Positions 27,193 to 37,306 of a stretch of DNA of 64,000 bases are shown here, one piece after another. Source of the stretch: Reichenbachiella faecimaris (GTDB lineage: Bacteria; Bacteroidota; Bacteroidia; Cytophagales; Cyclobacteriaceae); the NCBI RefSeq assembly GCF_900176375.1, contig NZ_FWYF01000001.1, forward strand, positions 558,001 through 622,000, given 5' to 3'. The first letter of the stretch is position 1. Every line of letters starts with the position of its first letter. The position numbers and the translations under genes were made by a program. The notes under the pieces were generated by a model. The model saw only the letters and a list, made by a program, of their open reading frames with translations. It searched no databases and had not been told where the DNA came from.

Positions 27193-27219
27193 GCAGCTGC
27201 GTCAGATGTAGAATATTGA

Positions 27220-27248
27220 AAACCTCAGCGAAAGTTGAGGTTTTTTTT
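27220..27248 (+). terminator. Intrinsic terminator of rpoD
   Basis: The hairpin AACCTCA/TGAGGTT (27221-27242) is followed by eight consecutive T residues. It lies 28 bases after the rpoD stop. Confidence 0.92.
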
Positions 27249-27262
27249 GTTTATCTCCATTC

Positions 27263-27368
27263 CGTCATTACCCGATTTATTCGGGTAATCCCCAGCGGTT
27301 TGGCAGACTGTAACTAAAGTATTTGCCCTCAACCCGACACATCGCCTTGACAAGCAAAGGCGATGACG
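27263..27368. repeat. MITE/REP-like element with inverted CGTCAT ends
   Basis: The 106-base element begins CGTCAT (27263-27268) and ends with its inverse ATGACG (27363-27368). Next to the left end is the hairpin ATTACCCGA/TCGGGTAAT (27267-27289) and at the right end the hairpin CATCGCCTT/AAGGCGATG (27340-27365). The layout resembles small non-coding repeats of the CGTCATTCCCG type. It occupies the space between the rpoD terminator and the end of the secreted protein gene; the rest of the gap to 27487 shows nothing recognisable. Confidence 0.6.
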
Positions 27369-27487
27369 ATCTCATTCTAAAATACTTGTATTCCTGCTTC
27401 TGTCCATTTATTCTTGTTAGCAGTCAGGCCTACTCACTGAAAGACTAGCCTAACAATTGCACTTCTGAGAGAGATTAATTGGAACTA

Positions 27488-30478
27488 TTACCTCACTACC
27501 AGCTTAGTGGTATTTCTCTCGATTCCTTGGTTTACTGAGAGCGCATACATGCCTGGTATTAGTGCTGTATTAAAATACAATTTCAGATCATGACCACCAG
27601 TTTCCAGAGTTTTTACTTCAGAGAAAACAGTTTCACCAGTGATTGATATAATTTGTATTATAATTTTTGCCTTTTCCTCAGCATTCACTCTAAGATTCAC
27701 AGTATTTCTATCTAAGGAAGGATTGGGATAAGCCAATACCTGTAATGGTCTATTCTCACTGCTCTGTTCAATTCTTACAGTCTTATGTATTTCAAAGGCA
27801 CCATCAAAGTCATACTGAATTAACCTATAATAGGCTACATCAGTCAATGGATATCTATCATTAAAAAGATATTCATGCTGAATATTAGAAGTTCCGTGAC
27901 CCTGCACTGTTCCAATGGTTTCAAAATCAACCCCATCATTCGATCTTTGTACATCAAAATGATCATTATTCAACTCACTGGCCGTCACCCAACTCAAGCG
28001 AATCAAATCACCCATTTGACTCGCTTTAAACGAGATAAGCTCCACAGGCAAAGGCAATACATCTCCATAAATGGCAAAATTATCAAAAGCTGCACCTACA
28101 TCTACAGCACTTCCATCACTTGCAAATAAAATTCTAAATTGGACTTGACTATTATCTTCTAAAACGGCCGGTAAATCAGTCTCGGCAACTTCCCAACTCC
28201 CATTATCACCTGACCATCCATCTTCACCATCAGCCAAAGCATCCACATCTGTGTCATTGTACCAATTAATATCATCGAGATACTTTCCAAGGTTATACCA
28301 ATTCGCACCCGCATCATCACTGTACTCGATTTGATAACCATCCCATTCAGCCTCTGTGGAATATCTCAGATCAATATGAAGACTTAAACTAGTCTCACCA
28401 GTAAGGTCAATCACAGGGCTTTGTATTGTCAAAACTGCATTGTTGCTATAATTCGAAGGGTCGGTATGCCAATAATTGCCATCAGCGCCAGTCGCGAGGA
28501 TAGCATTGCCCCTGAGCCAGTCTCCATTGGTATTCGAGGTCACTGTCCATCCCTCATCCGAAGCATCGAAAGTATAGTAGACAATTGCATTATCACCTTC
28601 TCCTGCAATGGCAAAGGTGTATGGATCTTCGTCGCTATCATCACTGGCAATAGAGACTGTTGCACTTCTTGTTCCTGTAGCTGAAGGATCAAATTGAATG
28701 GTAAATGTTGTTGACTCGGTAAAATCCAGCGCAGAAGAGGCTGGTTGACTCGTAACAGTAAAGTCCGCTGCATGGGTTCCACTAATGGTGACAGGTGTAC
28801 CACCTGTGAGATTCAGAGTGCCTCCGCCTACGTTAGAAATAGTAAACGAATTGGACTTTGTACCAGACGTCACATCTACATTACGAAAATTCGTCCCTTT
28901 TAAATTGGAGGTGCCAGCTGCACCATTGATTATTTCAAGTGAATTCCCTTCCACATATATATCTGGAACCCCAACAGATATCATAAAATTATCAAAGGCT
29001 ACTCCTGTTTCATTTTCTGAAACATCACTCTGAAAGCTTACTCTATACCTAGTATTAGTATTGTTCTCCAAAATAGCTGGCAATTCTATTTCAGCGGTCT
29101 CCCATCTATCATTATCACCTGACCATCCATCCTGTCCATCAGCAATAGCATCCACATCCGTATCATTGTACCAATTTATACCATCTCCCACGGCACCAAG
29201 ATCGTTCCATCCTGTACCACCATCACTGCTATACTCGATTCTGAAGCCATCCCAATCTGCTTCAGTATCGTATCTAAGATCTATGTACAGCACCAAATCT
29301 GACTCACCAGATAGGTCTATTACAGGACTCTGAATGGTGAGCACTGCATTAGCATTATACGCACCAGCAGGTGTTGTATACCAAAAGGATCCATCAGCTC
29401 CCTCGCTTAGAGCGGCTGTTCCTCGTGCCCAGTCTCCGTTAGTATTATCAGTAACTGTCCACCCTTCATTTCCTGCATCAAAAGAATGATAGACTATCTC
29501 ATTCACGCCTGTTCCTTGTATGTCGAAGGTAAATGGATCTTCGTTACTATCATCGCTCGCTATAGAAATATCAGCAGATCGAACACCAGTAGCAGAAGGA
29601 TCAAAAGCTATTGAAAAAGTGGTAGACTCTCCTCCACTCAAAGTCAAAGAAGCAGGTTGCGCATCTACGCTAAAGTCTGAAGCATGTGTGCCTTCAATGG
29701 TTACCGGACTTGCTCCAGTAAGGCTCAATGTGCTTCCACCCAAGTTAATGATCGTATAGGTCTTAACTTTGGAGCCAGCCCCAATCCCAACGCTTCTAAA
29801 ATCAGTATCATCTGTAGTAGAAGGAGTACTATCCCCATTTTTGATTTCAGTACCATTGCCAGCCACGTAAATATCTGAACCTCCAGATACCACAGTAAGG
29901 TTATCAAAAGCAACCCCTTCATCAGTTAGTCCTCCATCAGATTCAAACCTAAAACGAAACTGAACCGTTGAATTATTTTCAAGAGCAGCTGGCAAACTTA
30001 TGATTGCCGTTTCCCAAGTTTCATTGTCACCAGACCAACCGTCCTCATCTGCACCTATGGCATCCAGGTCGGTTTCATTGTACCAATTAAACCCATCACC
30101 TACTGCACCTAAAAGACTCCAGCCTCCGCCATCATTATATTCCATTTGCATGCCGTCATATCCATCCTCAGTGGTATATCGAACATCCACTTGCAATACA
30201 AGATTTGTAAATCCTGAAAAATCCAGCGTTCCACTTTCTACAATCAGGACTGCATCATTGTTGTATGCACTTGGTGAGGTATGCCAATAACTACCATCAG
30301 ATCCTGCATCCAATATCCCCGAACCCCTCAACCAATCTCCATTGGTATTGGAAGTGACTGTCCATCCATTATCAGAACCGTTAAAATCGTGGGAAATTAC
30401 TGTCGTTTGAGCAAAAGCTCGGGGCAGAATTACACATACCAATAAGGCATGCATAACTGGCATAATCATTTTTCTCAT
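27488..30478 (-). CDS. Large secreted repeat protein with type IX secretion sorting domain
   Basis: The 996-residue protein starts at ATG 30478 with a signal peptide ending near AFAQTT; a GTG four codons upstream is less likely. Three long repeats follow, each a jelly-roll (MAM/choice-of-anchor-like) domain opening with GWTVT-NTNGDW; the first two are each followed by an ASH-like choice-of-anchor D domain with TF-I-FDPSATG-RSA. A fibronectin-like domain (LPVELISFKASQMGD...) and a type A T9SS C-terminal domain (YPNPSLDRN ... GMYALSVNQG ... KLVVR) end the protein. It is probably exported by T9SS and anchored on the cell surface as an adhesin or binding protein. Confidence 0.88.
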   Translation of the reverse strand: MRKMIMPVMHALLVCVILPRAFAQTTVISHDFNGSDNGWTVTSNTNGDWLRGSGILDAGSDGSYWHTSPSAYNNDAVLIVESGTLDFSGFTNLVLQVDVRYTTEDGYDGMQMEYNDGGGWSLLGAVGDGFNWYNETDLDAIGADEDGWSGDNETWETAIISLPAALENNSTVQFRFRFESDGGLTDEGVAFDNLTVVSGGSDIYVAGNGTEIKNGDSTPSTTDDTDFRSVGIGAGSKVKTYTIINLGGSTLSLTGASPVTIEGTHASDFSVDAQPASLTLSGGESTTFSIAFDPSATGVRSADISIASDDSNEDPFTFDIQGTGVNEIVYHSFDAGNEGWTVTDNTNGDWARGTAALSEGADGSFWYTTPAGAYNANAVLTIQSPVIDLSGESDLVLYIDLRYDTEADWDGFRIEYSSDGGTGWNDLGAVGDGINWYNDTDVDAIADGQDGWSGDNDRWETAEIELPAILENNTNTRYRVSFQSDVSENETGVAFDNFMISVGVPDIYVEGNSLEIINGAAGTSNLKGTNFRNVDVTSGTKSNSFTISNVGGGTLNLTGGTPVTISGTHAADFTVTSQPASSALDFTESTTFTIQFDPSATGTRSATVSIASDDSDEDPYTFAIAGEGDNAIVYYTFDASDEGWTVTSNTNGDWLRGNAILATGADGNYWHTDPSNYSNNAVLTIQSPVIDLTGETSLSLHIDLRYSTEAEWDGYQIEYSDDAGANWYNLGKYLDDINWYNDTDVDALADGEDGWSGDNGSWEVAETDLPAVLEDNSQVQFRILFASDGSAVDVGAAFDNFAIYGDVLPLPVELISFKASQMGDLIRLSWVTASELNNDHFDVQRSNDGVDFETIGTVQGHGTSNIQHEYLFNDRYPLTDVAYYRLIQYDFDGAFEIHKTVRIEQSSENRPLQVLAYPNPSLDRNTVNLRVNAEEKAKIIIQIISITGETVFSEVKTLETGGHDLKLYFNTALIPGMYALSVNQGIERNTTKLVVR

Positions 30479-30639
30479 AGATGACCGCACCGCGTGGTTA
30501 GGGTAAAGTTTTATTAACCTATTCTGGTTAAATGAGTCTTTTTACAGCTACTTTTAAAAAAGAACCACCTCAAATCTAATTAAAAATTGGAAATCCTTAT
30601 GTTTTTTTTTTTGAAATGAAGTGTGGGAACACATTGATC

Positions 30640-31332
30640 CTAACTATTAAAATGTTTGTGCAACCCATTAATAATATTCCACTGGGCGAGAATGTAAGTG
30701 CCCATGATCCAAATGGAGGCGTTTTCCATGGGTGCGTAGAATTTATTGATCGCAATGAGCGAATCAGATAGGATAAATAAAATGGCACCAAAGACCACTT
30801 GATTAAAGCTTTCTGTGGTGGTGCTACCATTTCTATAAACTGCACCTAAGGCCATCAGACAGATCAGTGATGCGTATATAGTCACAGGTATTTTTAATCC
30901 CTCCAAAAAAGGCCAGAGCGTATATAACAGTCCAATCACAAATACAGCAAAAGGTAGGACATTGAAAATATGTTGCAATAAAGGTATCTGCTCTTCCTCT
31001 CCTGACTTTGCATTTTTAAACGAGAAAAAGTAGAGGGCTTGCGCGATAGCAAAAGCCCCTAAACCAACTAAGAAGTACCAATCCCTCTTGTACACATACA
31101 TCAGGGCCACATCACCAAACCAGGAAAAGACCAAAGCGAATACGGCCAGTATAAATGATAAATTAACTGGTGCATTCATGCCTTTTCGGAAGTAAACCAA
31201 CAGGACTGGCATCAGTAATGGTTTAGTGAATTCATTCAAAAACTTCCATTCAAAAGCATGGCTACACAATTCTGCCACAGAAATGACAATAAATACATAC
31301 TTTAGAATTTGGGCGGTTTTTTCGTCTTTCAT
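30640..31332 (-). CDS. YhhN-family (lysoplasmalogenase-like) membrane protein
   Basis: ATG at 31332 gives a 230-residue protein; the longer frame from 31401 lies inside the upstream gene and lacks coding character there. It has about eight transmembrane helices and the YhhN/TMEM86 motifs FTKPLLMPVL, SWFGDVALM and FILSDSLIAINKF. Characterised relatives hydrolyse the vinyl-ether bond of lysoplasmalogens; the bacterial substrate is unclear. It begins four bases after the MFS gene stop, so they are co-transcribed. Confidence 0.83.
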   Translation of the reverse strand: MKDEKTAQILKYVFIVISVAELCSHAFEWKFLNEFTKPLLMPVLLVYFRKGMNAPVNLSFILAVFALVFSWFGDVALMYVYKRDWYFLVGLGAFAIAQALYFFSFKNAKSGEEEQIPLLQHIFNVLPFAVFVIGLLYTLWPFLEGLKIPVTIYASLICLMALGAVYRNGSTTTESFNQVVFGAILFILSDSLIAINKFYAPMENASIWIMGTYILAQWNIINGLHKHFNS

Positions 31333-31336
31333 CTGT

Positions 31337-32521
31337 CTATGTTGCTTTACTGGCCAATGCCAATTTCTTAACTGGATTCGAATATAAATAGATGAGCCCA
31401 ATTAAAACCGTAGCCGAAGCAATATAAAAGACCAAAGAGATATTGGCGAGTTCATTGTTGTAGATCAGACCAGACAAGAAGGCTCCCATGCCAATTCCTA
31501 TCTCCAGTGCAATATACATAGTAGCAATTCCTCTCCCTCGATGTGCTTCATTGCTCAGATCAATCGTCCATGCAAAAATGGTGGGTGAACAAATCCCAAC
31601 GCCTAGTCCAAAAGCCACGCCACTGATTATAAACATGGCCTGATTGTCTGTATTGGCTAATAGCAGCATTGCCACCAGCAAGATCATGCTGCCTATGCGT
31701 AGGACTGGAATCCGACCATACTTATCTGAGGCCTTACCAGCCACAATTCTAACAAGCAAGGAAGCTATGGTGAAGAAGGTGAAAAACAGCCCTCGATTTG
31801 GAAAGCCTAGTTGGTCGCTCAAATCAGGTATCACTGTGAGAATAGCTCCAAAAGAAAACACAGACAACATCATCATCAAGGAAGGTGATATTACATTAGG
31901 TTCAAATACTTCATCAGGTTTTACATAGAAATGACTGATGGATAATTTCTCCTTGTCTTTTAAAGATTCCTTCATTCCGATAAGGATTAGAACTGAAAGA
32001 ATCGCAAAAGCAGATGAACTATAAAACATAGTATTCATGCCAGCATTGGCTGCAATAAAGGAACCAATGGCCGGCCCTGCCGCCATACCCAAACTGCTGA
32101 AAAATCCCACCACCCCCATGGCCTCCCCTCTCCTTGCGGCAGGTACTATGTCAGCTACATAAGCCGAAGTGCCTGTAGGCTTAAATCCAGTAGAAAAACC
32201 ATGAAAAAAACGCAGGGCAAAGAATCCAATGATTCCAGTCACGAATGGATAGATTAGGGCAGCAATCCCGCTCACCAGAGCACCAACAACCATCACAGGA
32301 ATTCGACCAACCTTATCCGCCAGCTTTCCACTAAAAGGTCTTGATAGGCCAGCAGTAACTGTGAATAGTGCAATGATGAGCCCTTTGTACTCTCCTCCTC
32401 CTAAACTATCCAGATAGGAAGGAAGCTCTGGAATGATCATGTTGAAACTTCCGAAAAACAGAAATCCACTGAGGCAAAGTAGCCCAAACTGGAGTGTGAA
32501 AATTGAGTTTGTGTTGTTCAT
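31337..32521 (-). CDS. MFS transporter (drug/metabolite exporter type)
   Basis: The 394-residue protein has 12 predicted transmembrane helices. The MFS motif A is duplicated in the two halves: GKLADKVGRIPVMVVG and GKASDKYGRIPVLRIG. ATG at 32521 is preferred to the GTG three codons upstream. Substrate is unknown. The YhhN-like gene follows four bases downstream. Confidence 0.87.
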   Translation of the reverse strand: MNNTNSIFTLQFGLLCLSGFLFFGSFNMIIPELPSYLDSLGGGEYKGLIIALFTVTAGLSRPFSGKLADKVGRIPVMVVGALVSGIAALIYPFVTGIIGFFALRFFHGFSTGFKPTGTSAYVADIVPAARRGEAMGVVGFFSSLGMAAGPAIGSFIAANAGMNTMFYSSSAFAILSVLILIGMKESLKDKEKLSISHFYVKPDEVFEPNVISPSLMMMLSVFSFGAILTVIPDLSDQLGFPNRGLFFTFFTIASLLVRIVAGKASDKYGRIPVLRIGSMILLVAMLLLANTDNQAMFIISGVAFGLGVGICSPTIFAWTIDLSNEAHRGRGIATMYIALEIGIGMGAFLSGLIYNNELANISLVFYIASATVLIGLIYLYSNPVKKLALASKAT

Positions 32522-32621
32522 AGTAGGCACGCAAAGCTAACCCGAATATCATACAAACCCCATGACGCTTATATCTCTTCTCTATTAGAAAATTGTTAAA
32601 AATGATGAAGTCAGGTAGACC

Positions 32622-35459
32622 CTAGAAACTGGTGAACGTAGAACGGCTCTTTTTATCAAGTTTCAAGTCTTTCAGCAGTTGAGAGTTTACACGTATTTCT
32701 ACGAAATAAGATTGGCGTGGGCCAAAGGGTACCCAGTTAAAATTGAGCGTCCAACAGTGCAAATCTCTGCCTACGTTCAAACGGGTCACTGTAAATTCTT
32801 TATTCTTGATATCATACCCAGAGTTGAATCCTATTCTGGTTTTATCTGTAATACTGAGATTGCCATTAAAGTTTAACGTTTGCGTAATGACGGGTTCATT
32901 AAAGCCATTCTTTGTATAGTTAAAGGCATAATTGATATTTAGAGCCCAGGGCACGTCAAAAGGCACATACTGATTTGGATCCCTGGAAATAAACTGATTC
33001 ACATTGCCAGCCATTTGATTTTCTTCTTGTCCTGGAAGAAATGGGTTATCAGGATCGGAGTTGTTGATATGTCTAGGGTTCATTCCAATATCTCTGCCAT
33101 TATCACTGCTTTCCTCTTGAGATTTACTTCCCTTTGGTTTTAGATTCAGACCAATCGCTACATTTCCTCTGGTTAGTCTACCCATTCCTTCTCCACTGTT
33201 CCAAGCCAATCGATCTATCTTGCGCTGATATACCCGATCACTAGCATCTATACTATCTAGTACATAGACGTAGGGATCAATTGTTCCACTCATATTGATA
33301 CTGACCACTCGATTGAATAAACTGGTTCTAGCGTTCCAATTGATATTGCTTAGGTTGAAGGAATCAGCTAAGAAATTATAACCAGAGGACATAGAGAGGT
33401 TGTCGAATATTTTTACTTTTTTATACTCTTCAATGGAGTCATTTTTTGCCTTCACCTTCATTTCAATATTGTGATTCATAGAGAAAGAGAGGCTGGCACT
33501 TTCCCCTAATGATGGGCCTCCATAGGCGAACCCTTGATATTTTGATAAAATTCTTGTATTTCCCTGATCATCAATTTGTACTTCTTCATAATGCCCCTTT
33601 GAAGGGTCACCAAAATCAGGACTATAGCTAAAACCAACACTGGGCGTAATAACATGTCTAATGGCTTGAACCTTGCCTCCTCCGAAATTATACATGCCAT
33701 AAAAACGTGTGGACACAGACGCTCCAGAGCTATACCAGCCCGCTCGTGAAAATTGACGCAAAGTATCTACTCTCACGCCACCTTCCACCTCATCATAGGT
33801 GTATTGCAATTCTTTTGGATACCAAACCTCTGTATAATTAAAACTTGGGCTGACAGTGAAGTACTTCATCACATTGAAAGAGGTGGCAATAGGAATAGTA
33901 TGTCTCGCTCCCAGTTTCGCTCTATCAAATAGTGTGGCCAAATTGTCCGAACTAAAGCCCACCAGACTATCATCCATTGCATTTCTATTGATGACATTGA
34001 AACTTGGACTAGCCACAGCAGCATTGGAGAGTTCACTTTTAGCTACCAAATTATATGAAAAACCTAACTTCCCGAGTACGCCATTCTTCAATCCACTGAT
34101 ATTTTTAAGCGGATATATCCTGTTCATATTGAAACTCAATTCTGGCAACGTGACATTAACTACCTCCGTGCTAATGTTCTGACTGTGTCTGGCATTCAAA
34201 CTTAAATTGAATGGTGTACCTTGAAAGGTCTTTGAATAAGAAATATTGGAATTGAATTGTGCGTTGACACTCTGCTGATAATCATAGCCTACATTATTGG
34301 CATTGGCCGAATAGGTAGAAGTACCTGCAGAAACAGAAGCTGAAAACCTGGAAGTACCCACTGACTGTGGACTGTGTGACCAATTCAACCAAAAATCCTT
34401 AGAAAAAGAATCATCTTCAAATTGTGTACTGTTGGTTTTGTTGTACCTTAAATTGAAATTTCCAGAAAAGGCGTATCTCTTTCTGTAGGTAGAAATACTC
34501 TGCAATCCATAACTCCCATTGGTGAAAATATCCCCTGTCAATTTCAAATCTATATATTCATTGATATCGAAGTAGTATCCTCCAGTTCTAAGGAAAAACC
34601 CTCTATTCTGATCCTCGCCATAGGACGGAAAGAGAATCCCTGAAGCTTTTTCTTTGGGTTGAGGAAACATTCCAAATGGAAAGCCTATGGGTGTAGGAAT
34701 TTCCCCAAAGTACAAATTAAAGGGTCCAGAGACTACCTTGTTGTTTGGAATAACCTTCAGCTTGGATGATTTGATATAGTAGTGAGGATAAGCATGGTCG
34801 CAGGTAGTATATTTAGCTCCACGGATGAACATTTCATCTTTTTCGTTCTTCTTCACCTTTTCTCCGTGCATAAAGGCGCCATCCTGCTCTGTAATCACAC
34901 CATTAATCAATGCACGCTTGGACTTGAAATTGTACTTGATGTCGTCCGTCTCATAGACATCCTGCCGCTCAGTAAACACAGGCTTCCCTACTTTCTTTCC
35001 AGCACTATCAAGCACATAATTGGCCTGTATGGCATTAGTAACCCAATCGAGAGAAATACGCTCTGCAGACAAACTTATATCCCCATAATCAATCTTGGAC
35101 TCACCATACAGATACATCATCTGGTTTTGTAAGTCAAAAAAGATTGAATCTCTTGCTTTGTAATCAATCGTAGTCTCGATATCACCACGAGGTTTGGGCG
35201 GGGTAGCCACAGGCACGGTTTCTGTAAGAAGGGTATCTAAAATCTCTGCATTTGCTCCCATAATGGTCTGAGCAGAGTCTGCAATAAGTGGAAGGTATTC
35301 TGGATGGTTCACCAATGAGTCTCGTAAACCAAGCGAATCTATCAATTGGGGCAATTGGCGCAGGATCTGAGCTGTATCCAAAGCAGGATTTTGACCAAAA
35401 GCTGAAAACCTAGCGGAAAAGAGAAAAATTAAAATGACTACGTACTTGATAATGCGCAC
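32622..35459 (-). CDS. lptD: LptD-like LPS assembly outer-membrane protein
   Basis: The 945-residue protein has a signal peptide (FLFSARFSAFGQ), an OstA/LptA-like N-terminal domain (about 100-260, including DIKYNFKSKRALINGVITEQDGAF split over the jellyroll) and a long C-terminal beta-barrel ending in Bacteroidota style. LptD with LptE inserts lipopolysaccharide into the outer leaflet. The start is GTG at 35459, because an in-frame TGA lies four codons upstream and no ATG intervenes. It is divergent from the amidase gene, with 79 bases between starts. Confidence 0.88.
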   Translation of the reverse strand: MRIIKYVVILIFLFSARFSAFGQNPALDTAQILRQLPQLIDSLGLRDSLVNHPEYLPLIADSAQTIMGANAEILDTLLTETVPVATPPKPRGDIETTIDYKARDSIFFDLQNQMMYLYGESKIDYGDISLSAERISLDWVTNAIQANYVLDSAGKKVGKPVFTERQDVYETDDIKYNFKSKRALINGVITEQDGAFMHGEKVKKNEKDEMFIRGAKYTTCDHAYPHYYIKSSKLKVIPNNKVVSGPFNLYFGEIPTPIGFPFGMFPQPKEKASGILFPSYGEDQNRGFFLRTGGYYFDINEYIDLKLTGDIFTNGSYGLQSISTYRKRYAFSGNFNLRYNKTNSTQFEDDSFSKDFWLNWSHSPQSVGTSRFSASVSAGTSTYSANANNVGYDYQQSVNAQFNSNISYSKTFQGTPFNLSLNARHSQNISTEVVNVTLPELSFNMNRIYPLKNISGLKNGVLGKLGFSYNLVAKSELSNAAVASPSFNVINRNAMDDSLVGFSSDNLATLFDRAKLGARHTIPIATSFNVMKYFTVSPSFNYTEVWYPKELQYTYDEVEGGVRVDTLRQFSRAGWYSSGASVSTRFYGMYNFGGGKVQAIRHVITPSVGFSYSPDFGDPSKGHYEEVQIDDQGNTRILSKYQGFAYGGPSLGESASLSFSMNHNIEMKVKAKNDSIEEYKKVKIFDNLSMSSGYNFLADSFNLSNINWNARTSLFNRVVSINMSGTIDPYVYVLDSIDASDRVYQRKIDRLAWNSGEGMGRLTRGNVAIGLNLKPKGSKSQEESSDNGRDIGMNPRHINNSDPDNPFLPGQEENQMAGNVNQFISRDPNQYVPFDVPWALNINYAFNYTKNGFNEPVITQTLNFNGNLSITDKTRIGFNSGYDIKNKEFTVTRLNVGRDLHCWTLNFNWVPFGPRQSYFVEIRVNSQLLKDLKLDKKSRSTFTSF

Positions 35460-35538
35460 TAAGGGTTTTCAGTTACGAGTAAAAATTTACATTTTTGTAC
35501 AAAAATATTGCCATTATAATTTAAACTAGCGTATCTGG

Positions 35539-36324
35539 ATGAAAAATATTTTTGCAATAGCATTTTTTTCGATTCTGTTCATTTTGAGCTCCTTTAGCTA
35601 TACTGGGGTCAAGGATGTGACGGTCAGAAAAATAGTGATTGATGCTGGCCATGGGGGCAAAGACCCGGGCACTTTTGGTTCTTATTCAAAAGAGAAAGAC
35701 ATCGCGCTTAGCATAGCGCTTGAGACAGGTCAGATTATAAAAAAATATATGCCTGATGTAGAGATTATTTATACTCGTCAGGATGATAGCTTTCCTACAC
35801 TATTTGAACGGTCAGATTTGGCCAACAAAAACGATGCTGATTTGTTCATTTCCATTCATTGCAACAATGCACCTTGGAGCAATGAAGTACATGGCACAGA
35901 AACCTACGTGATGGGATTGAAAAATTTCGATAGGAACTTTGAGGTTGCTAAAAGAGAAAATTCCGTGATTCTACTGGAAGAAAACTATGAAGAAACCTAT
36001 CAGGGTTTTGACCCAAACTCTCCTGAGTCATACATCCTATTTTCACTAACTCAATCCGTCTATCAAGAACAAAGCATCTTACTAGCTACAAATGTAGAGG
36101 ATCAATTCAAAAACAGAGTAGGACGAAAAAGTCGAGGAGTAAAGCAATCAAGTTTATACCTGCTTTGGAGTTCAGCCATGCCCAGCATTCTGGTAGAAAC
36201 TGGATTTTTGAGTAATCCTAAGGAGGAAAAAGAATTAAATGATAAATTACAACAAACCTATATTGCATCTGGTATATACCGTGCATTTCGTGATTACAAA
36301 ACCGAAATAGAATCTAAAAACTAA
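35539..36324 (+). CDS. N-acetylmuramoyl-L-alanine amidase (Amidase_3)
   Basis: The 261-residue protein has a signal peptide (IAFFSILFILSSFSYTG) and an Amidase_3 domain. Zinc ligands are in IDAGHGGKDPG (His) and ISIHCNNAP (His); the catalytic Glu is in ILVETGFLSNPKEE. It cleaves peptide stems from glycan strands during cell separation. It is followed after nine bases by the MCE gene. Confidence 0.94.
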   Translation: MKNIFAIAFFSILFILSSFSYTGVKDVTVRKIVIDAGHGGKDPGTFGSYSKEKDIALSIALETGQIIKKYMPDVEIIYTRQDDSFPTLFERSDLANKNDADLFISIHCNNAPWSNEVHGTETYVMGLKNFDRNFEVAKRENSVILLEENYEETYQGFDPNSPESYILFSLTQSVYQEQSILLATNVEDQFKNRVGRKSRGVKQSSLYLLWSSAMPSILVETGFLSNPKEEKELNDKLQQTYIASGIYRAFRDYKTEIESKN

Positions 36325-36333
36325 AACCTAAAC

Positions 36334-37281
36334 GTGAGTAAAGAAGTAAAAGTAGGCTTGTTCGCTATCATCTCTGGTGCCATCCTCTATCTCGGATTCA
36401 ACTATTTGAAAGGAATAGATTTCTTCTCCCCTACCAATAAGTATTACGTGCTGTACAAAAACATAGATGGGCTTAATGTCTCCAATCCTGTCATTGTGAA
36501 CGGCTATGCTGTGGGAAGGGTAAGCTCCATTGGGATATTGCAAAAACGAGACAACAAAATCATCGTAGAGCTGGATGTGGATGAAAAGGTAATCCTTGGA
36601 GACACTACTGTTGCTCAGCTCACCAACAGTGACTTTCTGGGGAGCAAAGCGATTTTGCTCCAGATTGGAGATTTGTCCAAACCCCTAAAAAGCGGCGACA
36701 CACTCAAATCAGATATAGACAAAGGAATTGCGGCTTTATTTGAAAGTGCTGAACCCATCACCTCCAACCTGACTGTAACCATAAGAAGGATCAATGAGAT
36801 TCTTTTGGGTATGGAAGGAGCTGGTGAAGATATCAAACTTGTACTAAACTCTTTGAACACCACACTCAGAGGAGTTAATCAATTCGTCAGACAAAACAAT
36901 GCCAATCTGAAGCAGACACTTACAGGTGTAAATACATTATTGGCCAATGTAAATGATAAAGTGGATATGCTGGAACCCGTACTGGCCAATGCTGATTCTA
37001 CTTTAGACATGGTACAAGGATTACCTCTGGATAGTGCTATCAATGCGTTGAATGGTACATTGGCCCAGCTCACCTTGATGATGGAAGACATTAACTCTGG
37101 TAAAGGTACTGTTGGTAAAATATTGAAAGAAGACAGTCTGTATAACAACCTAAACAAGACGATCGAGGACTTGGATCAATTGATTATTCATTTTGACAAT
37201 AACCCAAAACACTTTCTGGGCCCCTTGGGCAAGTCTCAAAAAAAGATAGAGAAAGAGAGGGCCAAAGCAGCTCAACAATAG
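36334..37281 (+). CDS. MlaD/MCE-domain protein
   Basis: The 315-residue protein has one N-terminal transmembrane helix (VGLFAIISGAILYLGFNYL) and an MCE domain (about 35-115, with YYVLYKNIDGLNVSNPV). A long helical C-terminal region follows. MCE proteins form rings that shuttle phospholipids across the periplasm in Mla-type systems. The start is GTG at 36334, nine bases after the amidase stop. ATPase and permease partners are not present here. Confidence 0.88.
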   Translation: MSKEVKVGLFAIISGAILYLGFNYLKGIDFFSPTNKYYVLYKNIDGLNVSNPVIVNGYAVGRVSSIGILQKRDNKIIVELDVDEKVILGDTTVAQLTNSDFLGSKAILLQIGDLSKPLKSGDTLKSDIDKGIAALFESAEPITSNLTVTIRRINEILLGMEGAGEDIKLVLNSLNTTLRGVNQFVRQNNANLKQTLTGVNTLLANVNDKVDMLEPVLANADSTLDMVQGLPLDSAINALNGTLAQLTLMMEDINSGKGTVGKILKEDSLYNNLNKTIEDLDQLIIHFDNNPKHFLGPLGKSQKKIEKERAKAAQQ

Positions 37282-37306
37282 CATTGAGTATTAGGACTTT
37301 AGTTCC

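Noticed and set aside
28421-30290. Several plus-strand frames of 80-100 residues across the surface repeat protein
   Set aside because: They recur in step with the repeats of the real gene on the other strand and are Ser/Pro-rich, as antisense shadows are.
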